Source of the DNA: Synaphobranchus kaupii | Lineage: Eukaryota; Chordata; Actinopteri; Anguilliformes; Synaphobranchidae | Assembly: GCA_029718625.1 (NCBI GenBank) | Contig: JAINUF010000027.1 | Span: 294,676-358,675 of the forward strand | Length of the DNA stretch: 64,000 nucleotides | Reading direction: 5' to 3' | Part shown: positions 9,088 to 22,117 of the stretch, piece after piece | Position numbering within the stretch: the stretch's first letter is position 1 | How the letters are laid out: each line of letters begins with the position of its first letter | Notes under the pieces: generated by a model | Database searches by the model: none | Told to the model about the DNA's origin: nothing | Seen by the model: the letters and a program-made list of their open reading frames with translations, nothing else | Made by a program: the position numbers and the translations under genes

Positions 9088-9207
9088 GCTCACGGCCATA
9101 CCACACTGAAAATGCCCGAACTCGTCTGATCTCGGAAGCCAAGCAGTGTAGGGCTTGGTTAGTACTTGGATGGGAGACCGCCTGGGAATACTAGGTGCTG
9201 TAAGCAT
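9088..9207 (+). rRNA. 5S rRNA, type A (U6)
   Basis: Type-A consensus. Confidence 0.96.
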
Positions 9208-9448
9208 TTTTAAAAGTTTTGTTTTCCGTTTTCGCACGCGATGGGGCTGTTCGCCGAGGTAAAAGGTGGAAACTATCACTGTATTATTCACAATGATGAT
9301 AATTAAACGTCTTCGTATCCTAATTATGCAGTCGATAATATTCACTCTCGTAATTTTGCTCCTTTGACCGCGTTGATAAGCAAAATTAAACGGAACCGGC
9401 GGTTGACGTTTAGAAACAATTTAACCCGGGTCAGCTCAGGGCAACTTC

Positions 9449-9568
9449 GCTCACGGCCATACCACACTGAAAGAGCCCGAACTCGTCCGATCTCGGAAGC
9501 CAAACAGTGTAGGGCCTGGTTAGTACTTGGATGGGAGACCGCCTGGGAATACTAGGTGCTGTAAGCAT
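9449..9568 (+). rRNA. 5S rRNA, type B (U6)
   Basis: Type-B consensus. Confidence 0.96.
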
Positions 9569-9865
9569 TTTTAAAAGTTTTGTTTTCCGTTTTCGCACGC
9601 GATGGGGCTGTTCGCCGAGGTAAAAGGTGGAAACTATCACTGTATTATTCACAATGATGATAATTAAACGTATCCTAATTATGCAGTCGATAATATGCAC
9701 TCTCGTAATTGTGCTCCTTTGACCGCGTTGATAAACAGAATTAAGCGGAACCGGCGTTTGAAATTTAGAAACAATTTAACCCGGGTCAGCTCATTTCACC
9801 TTTGCTCACGGCCATCCCACACTGAAAAGGCCCGAACCCGAGCTGTATTGTGATAGCGCATTTTC

Positions 9866-10003
9866 AAAACTCAAGTGTCATCGATTGCAGTGCGCATTAG
9901 GTGTAAACGACAATTCGGCAGCTCAGAGCACCTGTCCTCAAGCGATCCGCTAGCCTCAGCCTTTCAGTAGCTTGGATGACAGGCTCACGCCACCGCGCCC
10001 AGC
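9866..10003 (-). ncRNA. SRP RNA Alu-domain-like gene (U6)
   Basis: Matches the U2 copy. Confidence 0.65.
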
Positions 10004-10669
10004 GAAAGCCGAATGGCATTTTATTGCTTTTCTAGAAAGCAGTGTTGTGACGTCAAATAGGCATCAGTCTGATTCTCTGCGCAACGTTCCCTAGAGTGGT
10101 AGGCTATAAATAGGCAGAGGAAACAAGGTCAACAAGAAAACAGCAAACATTAGGTCAATCGTTAGCCGACAGCAACGTGAAGTGAAATAAAAATAATAAT
10201 AACGGGAGATTTTGCAAAAACAAAGCAGAAACTAAATAAGCCCCTCTTCAGTCTGACCGAAGCTAAACGAAAATCGAAATAAAAATAGAAAAGTAAGTAA
10301 AAGCAAACCTACTTAAAATTCAAAGTTATTCTGACAGGTTCGTTAATTTAGCTAAACCAGCAGCCAATCTATGCCTATAAATGAACATTTTGTTGTTAAT
10401 ATGAGTTCTGTAACTTATTAAATTGAGTTTGCAGGAAAAGATAATTCTGAATAGAAACCGCTTGACGTGCCTTTACGCATGAATCCAAACACACATAGAT
10501 TTTGATTGTACCAAAGAACAAATTCAGATAAGGAAAATGACTAATTATGCAGTCGACAATATGCACTCTCGTAATTGTGCTCCTTTGACCGCGTTGATAA
10601 GCAAAATAAAGCGGAACCGGCGGTTGAAGTTTAGAAATAATTTAACCCGGGTCAGCTCCGGTCACCTTC

Positions 10670-10789
10670 GCTCACGGCCATACCACACTGAAAATGCCCG
10701 AACTCGTCTGATCTCGGAAGCCAAGCAGTGTAGGGCTTGGTTAGTACTTGGATGGGAGACCGCCTGGGAATACTAGGTGCTGTAAGCAT
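10670..10789 (+). rRNA. 5S rRNA, type A (U7)
   Basis: Type-A consensus. Confidence 0.96.
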
Positions 10790-11030
10790 TTTTAAAAGTT
10801 TTGTTTTCCGTTTTCGCACGCGATGGGGCTGTTCGCCGAGGTAAAAGGTGGAAACTATCACTGTATTATTCACAATGATGATAATTAAACGTCTTCGTAT
10901 CCTAATTATGCAGTCGATAATATTCACTCTCGTAATTTTGCTCCTTTGACCGCGTTGATAAGCAAAATTAAACGGAACCGGCGGTTGACGTTTAGAAACA
11001 ATTTAACCCGGGTCAGCTCAGGGCAACTTC

Positions 11031-11148
11031 GCTCACGGCCATACCACACTGAAAGAGCCCGAACTCGTCCGATCTCGGAAGCCAAACAGTAGGGCCTGGT
11101 TAGTACTTGGATGGGAGACCGCCTGGGAATACTAGGTGCTGTAAGCAT
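11031..11148 (+). rRNA. 5S rRNA, type B (U7), 2-nt deletion
   Basis: A GT is missing at about nucleotides 59-62 (acagtaggg instead of acagtgtaggg), inside box A and the nearby stem. The copy is either a damaged gene or a consensus error, since this stretch of the window has many private indels. Confidence 0.88.
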
Positions 11149-11445
11149 TTTTAAAAGTTTTGTTTTCCGTTTTCGCACGCGATGGGGCTGTTCGCCGAGG
11201 TAAAAGGTGGAAACTATCACTGTATTATTCACAATGATGATAATTAAACGTATCCTAATTATGCAGTCGATAATATGCACTCTCGTAATTGTGCTCCTTT
11301 GACCGCGTTGATAAACAGAATTAAGCGGAACCGGCGTTTGAAATTTAGAAACAATTTAACCCGGGTCAGCTCATTTCACCTTTGCTCACGGCCATCCCAC
11401 ACTGAAAAGGCCCGAACCCGAGCTGTATTGTGATAGCGCATTTTC

Positions 11446-11583
11446 AAAACTCAAGTGTCATCGATTGCAGTGCGCATTAGGTGTAAACGACAATTCGGCA
11501 GCTCAGAGCACCTGTCCTCAAGCGATCCGCTAGCCTCAGCCTTTCAGTAGCTTGGATGACAGGCTCACGCCACCGCGCCCAGC
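11446..11583 (-). ncRNA. SRP RNA Alu-domain-like gene (U7)
   Basis: Matches the U2 copy, with AATACAA upstream. Confidence 0.65.
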
Positions 11584-12250
11584 GAAAGCCGAATGGCATT
11601 GTATTGCTTTTCTAGAAAGCAGTGTTGTGACGTCAAATAGGCATCAGTCTGATTCTCTGCGCAACGTTCCCCTAGAGTGGTAGGCTATAAATAGGCAGAG
11701 GAAACAAGGTCAACAAGAAAACAGCAAACATTAGGTCAATCGTTAGCCGACAGCAACGTGAAGTGAAATAAAAATAATAATAACGGGAGATTTTGCAAAA
11801 ACAAAGCAGAAACTAAATAAGCCCCTCTTCAGTCTGACCGAAGCTAAACGAAAATCGAAATAAAAATAGAAAAGTAAGTAAAAGCAAACCTACTTAAAAT
11901 TCAAAGTTATTCTGACAGGTTCGTTAATTTAGCTAAACCAGCAGCCAATCTATGCCTATAAATGAACATTTTGTTGTTAATATGAGTTCTGTAACTTATT
12001 AAATTGAGTTTGCAGGAAAAGATAATTCTGAATAGAAACCGCTTGACGTGCCTTTACGCATGAATCCAAACACACATAGATTTTGATTGTACCAAAGAAC
12101 AAATTCAGATAAGGAAAATGACTAATTATGCAGTCGACAATATGCACTCTCGTAATTGTGCTCCTTTGACCGCGTTGATAAGCAAAATAAAGCGGAACCG
12201 GCGGTTGAAGTTTAGAAATAATTTAACCCGGGTCAGCTCCGGTCACCTTC

Positions 12251-12370
12251 GCTCACGGCCATACCACACTGAAAATGCCCGAACTCGTCTGATCTCGGAA
12301 GCCAAGCAGTGTAGGGCTTGGTTAGTACTTGGATGGGAGACCGCCTGGGAATTCTAGGTGCTGTAAGCAT
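12251..12370 (+). rRNA. 5S rRNA, type A (U8)
   Basis: Type A with A103T. Confidence 0.95.
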
Positions 12371-12611
12371 TTTTAAAAGTTTTGTTTTCCGTTTTCGCAC
12401 GCGATGGGGCTGTTCGCCGAGGTAAAAGGTGGAAACTATCACTGTATTATTCACAATGATGATAATTAAACGTCTTCGTATCCTAATTATGCAGTCGATA
12501 ATATTCACTCTCGTAATTTTGCTCCTTTGACCGCGTTGATAAGCAAAATTAAACGGAACCGGCGGTTGACGTTTAGAAACAATTTAACCCGGGTCAGCTC
12601 AGGGCAACTTC

Positions 12612-12732
12612 GCTCATGGCCATACCACACTGAAAGAGCCCGAACTCGTCACGATCTCGGAAGCCAAACAGTGTAGGGCCTGGTTAGTACTTGGATGGGA
12701 GACCGCCTGGTAATACTAGGTGCTGTAAGCAT
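12612..12732 (+). rRNA. 5S rRNA, type B (U8), 1-nt insertion
   Basis: It carries C6T, an extra A near nucleotide 40 (cgtcacgatc) and G99T. It is a possible pseudogene or sequencing error. Confidence 0.88.
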
Positions 12733-13030
12733 TTTTAAAAGTTTTGTTTTCCGTTTTCGCACGCGATGGGGCTGTTCGCCGAGGTAAAAGGTGGAAACTA
12801 TCACTGTATTATTCACAATGATGATAATTAAACGTATCCTAATTTATGCAGTCGATAATATGCACTCTCGTAATTGTGCTCCTTTGACCGCGTTGATAAA
12901 CAGAATTAAGCGGAACCGGCGTTTGAAATTTAGAAACAATTTAACCCGGGTCAGCTCATTTCACCTTTGCTCACGGCCATCCCACACTGAAAAGGCCCGA
13001 ACCCGAGCTGTATTGTGATAGCGCATTTTC

Positions 13031-13169
13031 AAAACTCAAGTGTCATCGATTGCAGTGCGCATTAGGTGTAAACGACAATTCGGCAGCTCAGAGCACCTGT
13101 CCCTCAAGCGATCCGCTAGCCTCAGCCTTTCAGTAGCTTGGATGACAGGCTCACGCCACCGCGCCCAGC
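13031..13169 (-). ncRNA. SRP RNA Alu-domain-like gene (U8)
   Basis: 139 nt, with one extra base in the GAGGACAGG region (plus-strand tgtccctcaag). Confidence 0.6.
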
Positions 13170-13837
13170 GAAAGCCGAATGGCATTTTATTGCTTTTCTA
13201 GAAAGCAGTGTTGTGACGTCAAATAGGCATCAGTCTGATTCTCTGCGCAACGTTCCCTAGAGTGGTAGGCTATAAATAGGCAGAGGAAACAAGGTCAACA
13301 AGAAAACAGCAAACATTAGGTCAATCGTTAGCCGACAGCAACGTGAAGTGAAATAAAAATAATAATAACGGGAGATTTTGCAAAAACAAAGCAGAAACTA
13401 AATAAGCCCCTCTTCAGTCTGACCGAAGCTAAACGAAAATCGAAATAAAAATAGAAAAGTAAGTAAAAGCAAACCTACTTAAAATTCAAAGTTATTCTGA
13501 CAGGTTCGTTAATTTAGCTAAACCAGCAGCCAATCTATGCCTATAAATGAACATTTTTGTTGTTAATATGAGTTCTGTAACTTATTAAATTGAGTTTGCA
13601 GGAAAAGATAATTCTGAATAGAAACCGCTTGACGTGCCTTTACGCATGAATCCAAACACACATAGATTTTGATTGTACCAAAGAACAAATTCAGATAAGG
13701 AAAATGACTAATTATGCAGTCGACAATATGCACTCTCGTAATTGTGCTCCTTTGACCGCGTTGATAAGCAAAATAAAGCGGAACCGGCGGTTGAAGTTTA
13801 GAAATAATTTAACCCGGGTCAGCTCACGGTCACCTTC

Positions 13838-13957
13838 GCTCACGGCCATACCACACTGAAAATGCCCGAACTCGTCTGATCTCGGAAGCCAAGCAGTGTA
13901 GGGCTTGGTTAGTACTTGGATGGGAGACCGCCTGGGAATACTAGGTGCTGTAAGCAT
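13838..13957 (+). rRNA. 5S rRNA, type A (U9)
   Basis: The gene matches type A. There is a 1-bp insertion in the spacer 11 bp upstream. Confidence 0.95.
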
Positions 13958-14198
13958 TTTTAAAAGTTTTGTTTTCCGTTTCGCACGCGATGGGGCTGTT
14001 CGCCGAGGTAAAAGGTGGAAACTATCACTGTATTATTCACAATGATGATAATTAAACGTCTTCGTATCCTAATTATGCAGTCGATAATATTCCCTCTCGT
14101 AATTTTGCTCCTTTGACCGCGTTGATAAGCAAAATTAAACGGAACCGGCGGTTGACGTTTAGAAACAATTTAAGCCCGGGTCAGCTCAGGGCAACTTC

Positions 14199-14318
14199 GC
14201 TCACGGCCATACCACACTGAAAGAGCCCGAACTCGTCCGATCTCGGAAGCCAAACAGTGTAGGGCCTGGTTAGTACTTGGATGGGAGACCGCCTGGGAAT
14301 ACTAGGTGCTGTAAGCAT
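14199..14318 (+). rRNA. 5S rRNA, type B (U9)
   Basis: The gene matches type B. The upstream spacer has an extra G (taagcccggg) beside the -30 element. Confidence 0.95.
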
Positions 14319-14615
14319 TTTTAAAAGTTTTGTTTTCCGTTTTCGCACGCGATGGGGCTGTTCGCCGAGGTAAAAGGTGGAAACTATCACTGTATTATTC
14401 ACAATGATGATAATTAAACGTATCCTAATTATGCAGTCGATAATATGCACTCTCGTAATTGTGCTCCTTTGACCGCGTTGATAAACAGAATTAAGCGGAA
14501 CCGGCGTTTGAAATTTAGAAACAATTTAACCCGGGTCAGCTCATTTCACCTTTGCTCACGGCCATCCCACACTGAAAAGGCCCGAACCCGAGCTGTATTG
14601 TGATAGCGCATTTTC

Positions 14616-14753
14616 AAAACTCAAGTGTCATCGATTGCAGTGCGCATTAGGTGTAAACGACAATTCGGCAGCTCAGAGCACCTGTCCTCAAGCGATCCGC
14701 TAGCCTCAGCCTTTCAGTAGCTTGGATGACAGGCTCACGCCACCGCGCCCAAC
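14616..14753 (-). ncRNA. SRP RNA Alu-domain-like gene (U9)
   Basis: GTTGGG 5' end, as in U1 and U4. Confidence 0.65.
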
Positions 14754-15419
14754 GAAAGCCGAATGGCATTTTATTGCTTTTCTAGAAAGCAGTGTTGTGA
14801 CGTCAAATAGGCATCAGTCTGATTCTCTGCGCAACGTTCCCTAGAGTGGTAGGCTATAAATAGGCAGAGGAAACAAGGTCAACAAGAAAACAGCAAACAT
14901 TAGGTCAATCGTTAGCCGACAGCAACGTGAAGTGAAATAAAAATAATAATAACGGGAGATTTTGCAAAAACAAAGCAGAAACTAAATAAGCCCCTCTTCA
15001 GTCTGACCGAAGCTAAACGAAAATCGAAATAAAAATAGAAAAGTAAGTAAAAGCAAACCTACTTAAAATTCAAAGTTATTCTGACAGGTTCGTTAATTTA
15101 GCTAAACCAGCAGCCAATCTATGCCTATAAATGAACATTTTGTTGTTAATATGAGTTCTGTAACTTATTAAATTGAGTTTGCAGGAAAAGATAATTCTGA
15201 ATAGAAACCGCTTGACGTGCCTTTACGCATGAATCCAAACACACATAGATTTTGATTGTACCAAAGAACAAATTCAGATAAGGAAAATGACTAATTATGC
15301 AGTCGACAATATGCACTCTCGTAATTGTGCTCCTTTGACCGCGTTGATAAGCAAAATAAAGCGGAACCGGCGGTTGAAGTTTAGAAATAATTTAACCCGG
15401 GTCAGCTCCGGGCACCTTC

Positions 15420-15539
15420 GCTCACGGCCATACCACACTGAAAATGCCCGAACTCGTCTGATCTCGGAAGCCAAGCAGTGTAGGGCTTGGTTAGTACTTG
15501 GATGGGAGACCGCCTGGGAATACTAGGTGCTGTAAGCAT
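15420..15539 (+). rRNA. 5S rRNA, type A (U10)
   Basis: Type-A consensus. Confidence 0.96.
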
Positions 15540-15780
15540 TTTTAAAAGTTTTGTTTTCCGTTTTCGCACGCGATGGGGCTGTTCGCCGAGGTAAAAGGTG
15601 GAAACTATCACTGTATTATTCACAATGATGATAATTAAACGTCTTCGTATCCTAATTATGCAGTCGATAATATTCACTCTCGTAATTTTGCTCCTTTGAC
15701 CGCGTTGATAAGCAAAATTAAACGGAACCGGCGGTTGACGTTTAGAAACAATTTAACCCGGGTCAGCTCAGGGCAACTTC

Positions 15781-15900
15781 GCTCACGGCCATACCACACT
15801 GAAAGAGCCCGAACTCGTCCGATCTCGGAAGCCAAACAGTGTAGGGCCTGGTTAGTACTTGGATGGGAGACCGCCTGGGAATACTAGGTGCTGTAAGCAT
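15781..15900 (+). rRNA. 5S rRNA, type B (U10)
   Basis: Type-B consensus. Confidence 0.96.
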
Positions 15901-16197
15901 TTTTAAAAGTTTTGTTTTCCGTTTTCGCACGCGATGGGGCTGTTCGCCGAGGTAAAAGGTGGAAACTATCACTGTATTATTCACAATGATGATAATTAAA
16001 CGTATCCTAATTATGCAGTCGATAATATGCACTCTCGTAATTGTGCTCCTTTGACCGCGTTGATAAACAGAATTAAGCGGAACCGGCGTTTGAAATTTAG
16101 AAACAATTTAACCCGGGTCAGCTCATTTCACCTTTGCTCACGGCCATCCCACACTGAAAAGGCCCGAACCCGAGCTGTATTGTGATAGCGCATTTTC

Positions 16198-16336
16198 AAA
16201 ACTCAAGTGTCATCGATTGCAGTGCGCATTAGGTGTAAACGACAATTCGGCAGCTCAGAGCACCTGTCCTCAAGCGATCCGCTAGCCTCAGCCTTTCAGT
16301 AGCTTGGATGACAGGCTCACGCCACCCGCGCCCAGC
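16198..16336 (-). ncRNA. SRP RNA Alu-domain-like gene (U10)
   Basis: 139 nt; one extra G in the first loop (GCGGGTGGCG), a variant also seen in U18, U25, U26 and U27. Confidence 0.63.
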
Positions 16337-17002
16337 GAAAGCCGAATGGCATTTTATTGCTTTTCTAGAAAGCAGTGTTGTGACGTCAAATAGGCATCAG
16401 TCTGATTCTCTGCGCAACGTTCCCTAGAGTGGTAGGCTATAAATAGGCAGAGGAAACAAGGTCAACAAGAAAACAGCAAACATTAGGTCAATCGTTAGCC
16501 GACAGCAACGTGAAGTGAAATAAAAATAATAATAACGGGAGATTTTGCAAAAACAAAGCAGAAACTAAATAAGCCCCTCTTCAGTCTGACCGAAGCTAAA
16601 CGAAAATCGAAATAAAAATAGAAAAGTAAGTAAAAGCAAACCTACTTAAAATTCAAAGTTATTCTGACAGGTTCGTTAATTTAGCTAAACCAGCAGCCAA
16701 TCTATGCCTATAAATGAACATTTTGTTGTTAATATGAGTTCTGTAACTTATTAAATTGAGTTTGCAGGAAAAGATAATTCTGAATAGAAACCGCTTGACG
16801 TGCCTTTACGCATGAATCCAAACACACATAGATTTTGATTGTACCAAAGAACAAATTCAGATAAGGAAAATTACTAATTATGCAGTCGACAATATGCACT
16901 CTCGTAATTGTGCTCCTTTGACCGCGTTGATAAGCAAAATAAAGCGGAACCGGCGGTTGAAGTTTAGAAATAATTTAACCCGGGTCAGCTCCGGTCACCT
17001 TC

Positions 17003-17122
17003 GCTCACGGCCATACCACACTGAAAATGCCCGAACTCGTCTGATCTCGGAAGCCAAGCAGTGTAGGGCTTGGTTAGTACTTGGATGGGAGACCGCCTGG
17101 GAATACTAGGTGCTGTAAGCAT
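17003..17122 (+). rRNA. 5S rRNA, type A (U11)
   Basis: Type-A consensus. Confidence 0.96.
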
Positions 17123-17363
17123 TTTTAAAAGTTTTGTTTTCCGTTTTCGCACGCGATGGGGCTGTTCGCCGAGGTAAAAGGTGGAAACTATCACTGTATT
17201 ATTCACAATGATGATAATTAAACGTCTTCGTATCCTAATTATGCAGTCGATAATATTCACTCTCGTAATTTTGCTCCTTTGACCGCGTTGATAAGCAAAA
17301 TTAAACGGAACCGGCGGTTGACGTTTAGAAACAATTTAACCCGGGTCAGCTCAGGGCAACTTC

Positions 17364-17483
17364 GCTCACGGCCATACCACACTGAAAGAGCCCGAACTCG
17401 TCCGATCTCGGAAGCCAAACAGTGTAGGGCCTGGTTAGTACTTGGATGGGAGACCGCCTGGGAATACTAGGTGCTGTAAGCAT
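17364..17483 (+). rRNA. 5S rRNA, type B (U11)
   Basis: Type-B consensus. Confidence 0.96.
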
Positions 17484-17780
17484 TTTTAAAAGTTTTGTTT
17501 TCCGTTTTCGCACGCGATGGGGCTGTTCGCCGAGGTAAAAGGTGGAAACTATCACTGTATTATTCACAATGATGATAATTAAACGTATCCTAATTATGCA
17601 GTCGATAATATGCACTCTCGTAATTGTGCTCCTTTGACCGCGTTGATAAACAGAATTAAGCGGAACCGGCGTTTGAAATTTAGAAACAATTTAACCCGGG
17701 TCAGCTCATTTCACCTTTGCTCACGGCCATCCCACACTGAAAAGGCCCGAACCCGAGCTGTATTGTGATAGCGCATTTTC

Positions 17781-17918
17781 AAAACTCAAGTGTCATCGAT
17801 TGCAGTGCGCATTAGGTGTAAACGACAATTCGGCAGCTCAGAGCACCTGTCCTCAAGCGATCCGCTAGCCTCAGCCTTTCAGTAGCTTGGATGACAGGCT
17901 CACGCCACCGCGCCCAGC
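17781..17918 (-). ncRNA. SRP RNA Alu-domain-like gene (U11)
   Basis: Matches the U2 copy. Confidence 0.65.
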
Positions 17919-18584
17919 GAAAGCCGAATGGCATTTTATTGCTTTTCTAGAAAGCAGTGTTGTGACGTCAAATAGGCATCAGTCTGATTCTCTGCGCAAC
18001 GTTCCCTAGAGTGGTAGGCTATAAATAGGCAGAGGAAACAAGGTCAACAAGAAAACAGCAAACATTAGGTCAATCGTTAGCCGACAGCAACGTGAAGTGA
18101 AATAAAAATAATAATAACGGGAGATTTTGCAAAAACAAAGCAGAAACTAAATAAGCCCCTCTTCAGTCTGACCGAAGCTAAACGAAAATCGAAATAAAAA
18201 TAGAAAAGTAAGTAAAAGCAAACCTACTTAAAATTCAAAGTTATTCTGACAGGTTCGTCAATTTAGCTAAACCAGCAGCCAATCTATGCCTATAAATGAA
18301 CATTTTGTTGTTAATATGAGTTCTGTAACTTATTAAATTGAGTTTGCAGGAAAAGATAATTCTGAATAGAAACCGCTTGACGTGCCTTTACGCATGAATC
18401 CAAACACACATAGATTTTGATTGTACCAAAGAACAAATTCAGATAAGGAAAATGACTAATTATGCAGTCGACAATATGCACTCTCGTAATTGTGCTCCTT
18501 TGACCGCGTTGATAAGCAAAATAAAGCGGAACCGGCGGTTGAAGTTTAGAAATAATTTAACCCGGGTCAGCTCCGGTCACCTTC

Positions 18585-18704
18585 GCTCACGGCCATACCA
18601 CACTGAAAATGCCCGAACTCGTCTGATCTCGGAAGCCAAGCAGTGTAGGGCTTGGTTAGTACTTGGATGGGAGACCGCCTGGGAATACTAGGTGCTGTAA
18701 GCAT
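18585..18704 (+). rRNA. 5S rRNA, type A (U12)
   Basis: Type-A consensus. Confidence 0.96.
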
Positions 18705-18945
18705 TTTTAAAAGTTTTGTTTTCCGTTTTCGCACGCGATGGGGCTGTTCGCCGAGGTAAAAGGTGGAAACTATCACTGTATTATTCACAATGATGATAAT
18801 TAAACGTCTTCGTATGCTAATTATGCAGTCGATAATATTCACTCTCGTAATTTTGCTCCTTTGACCGCGTTGATAAGCAAAATTAAACGGAACCGGCGGT
18901 TGACGTTTAGAAACAATTTAACCCGGGTCAGCTCAGGGCAACTTC

Positions 18946-19065
18946 GCTCACGGCCATACCACACTGAAAGAGCCCGAACTCGTCCGATCTCGGAAGCCAA
19001 ACAGTGTAGGGCCTGGTTAGTACTTGGATGGGAGACCGCCTGGGAATACTAGGTGCTGTAAGCAT
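18946..19065 (+). rRNA. 5S rRNA, type B (U12)
   Basis: Type-B consensus. Confidence 0.96.
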
Positions 19066-19363
19066 TTTTAAAAGTTTTGTTTTCCGTTTTCGCACGCGAT
19101 GGGGCTGTTCGCCGAGGTAAAAGGTGGAAACTATCACTGTATTATTCACAATGATGATAATTAAACGTATCCTAATTATGCAGTCGATAATATGCACTCT
19201 CGTAATTGTGCTCCTTTGACCGCGTTGATAAACAGAATTAAGCGGAACCGGCGTTTGAAATTTAGAAACAATTTAACCCGGGTCAGCTCATTTCACCTTT
19301 GCTCACGGCCATCCCACACTGAAAAGGCCCGAACCCGAGCTGTTATTGTGATAGCGCATTTTC

Positions 19364-19502
19364 AAAACTCAAGTGTCATCGATTGCAGTGCGCATTAGGT
19401 GTAAACGACAATTCGGCAGCTCAGAGCACCTGTCCTCAAGCGATCCGCTAGCCTCAGCCTTTCAGTAGCTTGGATGACAGGCTCACGCCACCGCGCCCCA
19501 GC
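19364..19502 (-). ncRNA. SRP RNA Alu-domain-like gene (U12)
   Basis: 139 nt; an extra G in the GGGC run near the 5' end (plus-strand gcgccccagc). AATACAA upstream. Confidence 0.6.
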
Positions 19503-20169
19503 GAAAGCCGAATGGCATTGTATTGCTTTTCTAGAAAGCAGTGTTGTGACGTCAAATAGGCATCAGTCTGATTCTCTGTGCAACGTTCCCTAGAGTGGTG
19601 AGGCTATAAATAGGCAGAGGAAACAAGGTCAACAAGAAAACAGCAAACATTAGGTCAATCGTTAGCCGACAGCAACGTGAAGTGAAATAAAAATAATAAT
19701 AACGGGAGATTTTGCAAAAACAAAGCAGAAACTAAATAAGCCCCTCTTCAGTCTGACCGAAGCTAAACGAAAATCGAAATAAAAATAGAAAGTAAGTAAA
19801 AGCAAACCTACTTAAAATTCAAAGTTATTCTGACAGGTTCGTTAATTTAGCTAAACCAGCAGCCAATCTATGCTATAAATGAACATTTTGTTGTTAATAT
19901 GAGTTCTGTAACTTATTAAATTGAGTTTGCAGGAAAAGATAATTCTGAATAGAAACCGCTTGACGTGCCTTTACGCATGAATCCAAACACACATAGATTT
20001 TGATTGTACCAAAGAACAAATTCAGATAAGGAAAATGACTAATTATGCAGTCGACAATATGCACTCTCGTAATTGTGCTCCTTTGACCGCGTTGATAAGC
20101 AAAATAAAGCGGAACCGGCGGTTGAAGTTTAGAAATAATTTAACCCGGGGTCAGCTCCGGTCACCTTCG

Positions 20170-20290
20170 GCTCACGGCCATACCACACTGAAAATGCGCC
20201 GAACTCGTCTGATCTCGGAAGCCAAGCAGTGTAGGGCTTGGTTAGTACTTGGATGGGAGACCGCCTGGGAATTCTAGGTGCTGTAAGCAT
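20170..20290 (+). rRNA. 5S rRNA, type A (U13), 1-nt insertion
   Basis: A103T, plus an extra base near nucleotide 28 (aatgcgccgaa). Two more single-base insertions lie just upstream. This unit is the densest spot of private indels in the window. Confidence 0.88.
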
Positions 20291-20531
20291 TTTTAAAAGT
20301 TTTGTTTTCCGTTTTCGCACGCGATGGGGCTGTTCGCCGAGGTAAAAGGGTGGAAACTATCACTGTATTATTCACAATGATGATAATTAAACGTCTTCGT
20401 ATCCTAATTATGCAGTCGATAATATTCACTCTCGTAATTTTGCTCTTTGACCGCGTTGATAAGCAAAATTAAACGGAACCGGCGGTTGACGTTTAGAAAC
20501 AATTTAACCCGGGTCAGCTCAGGGCAACTTC

Positions 20532-20651
20532 GCTCATGGCCATACCACACTGAAAGAGCCCGAACTCGTCCGATCTCGGAAGCCAAACAGTGTAGGGCCT
20601 GGTTAGTACTTGGATGGGAGACCGCCTGGGAATACTAGGTGCTGTAAGCAT
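20532..20651 (+). rRNA. 5S rRNA, type B (U13)
   Basis: Type B with C6T. Confidence 0.95.
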
Positions 20652-20948
20652 TTTTAAAAGTTTTGTTTTCCGTTTTCGCACGCGATGGGGCTGTTCGCCG
20701 AGGTAAAAGGTGGAAACTATCACTGTATTATTCACAATGATGATAATTAAACGTATCCTAATTATGCAGTCGATAATATGCACTCTCGTAATTGTGCTCC
20801 TTTGACCGCGTTGATAAACAGAATTAAGCGGAACCGGCGTTTGAAATTTAGAAACAATTTAACCCGGGTCAGCTCATTTCACCTTTGCTCACGGCCATCC
20901 CACACTGAAAAGGCCCGAACCCGAGCTGTATTGTGATAGCGCATTTTC

Positions 20949-21086
20949 AAAACTCAAGTGTCATCGATTGCAGTGCGCATTAGGTGTAAACGACAATTCG
21001 GCAGCTCAGAGCACCTGTCCTCAAGCGATCCGCTAGCCTCAGCCTTTCAGTAGCTTGGATGACAGGCTCACGCCACCGCGCCCAGC
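20949..21086 (-). ncRNA. SRP RNA Alu-domain-like gene (U13)
   Basis: Matches the U2 copy. Confidence 0.65.
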
Positions 21087-21755
21087 GAAAGCCGAATGGC
21101 ATTTTATTGCTTTTCTAGAAAGCAGTGTTGTGACGTCAAATAGGCATCAGTCTGATTCTCTGCGCAACGTTCCCTAGAGTGGTAGGCTATAAATAGGCAG
21201 AGGAAACAAGGTCAACAAGAAAACAGCAAACATTAGGTCAATCGTTAGCCGACAGCAACGTGAAGTGAAATAAAAATAATAATAACGGGAGATTTTGCAA
21301 AAACAAAGCAGAAACTAAATAAGCCCCTCTTCAGTCTGACCGAAGCTAAACGAAAATCGAAATAAAAATAGAAAAGTAAGTAAAAGCAAACCTACTTAAA
21401 ATTCAAAGTTATTCTGACAGGTTCGTTAATTTAGCTAAACCAGCAGCCAATCTATGCTATAAATGAACATTTTCGTTTGTTTAATATGAGTTCTGTAACT
21501 TATTAAATTGAGTTTGCAGGAAAAGATAATTCTGAATAGAAACCGCTTGACGTGCCTTTACGCATGAATCCAAACACACATAGATTTTTGATTGTACCAA
21601 AGAACAAATTCAGATAAGGAAAATGACTAATTATGCAGTCGACAATATGCACTCTCGTAATTGTGCTCCTTTGACCGCGTTGATAAGCAAAATAAAGCGG
21701 AACCGGCGGTTGAAGTTTAGAAATAATTTAACCCGGGTCAGCTCCGGTCACCTTC

Positions 21756-21875
21756 GCTCACGGCCATACCACACTGAAAATGCCCGAACTCGTCTGATCT
21801 CGGAAGCCAAGCAGTGTAGGGCTTGGTTAGTACTTGGATGGGAGACCGCCTGGGAATACTAGGTGCTGTAAGCAT
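21756..21875 (+). rRNA. 5S rRNA, type A (U14)
   Basis: Type-A consensus. Confidence 0.96.
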
Positions 21876-22117
21876 TTTTAAAAGTTTTGTTTTCCGTTTT
21901 CGCACGCGATGGGGCTGTTCGCCGAGGTAAAAGGTGGAAACTATCACTGTATTATTCACAATGATGATAATTAAACGTCTTCGTATCCTAATTATGCAGT
22001 CGATAATATTCCCTCTCGTAATTTTGCTCCTTTGACCGCGTTGATAAGCAAAAATTAAACGGAACCGGCGGTTGACGTTTAGAAACAATTTAACCCGGGT
22101 CAGCTCAGGGCAACTTC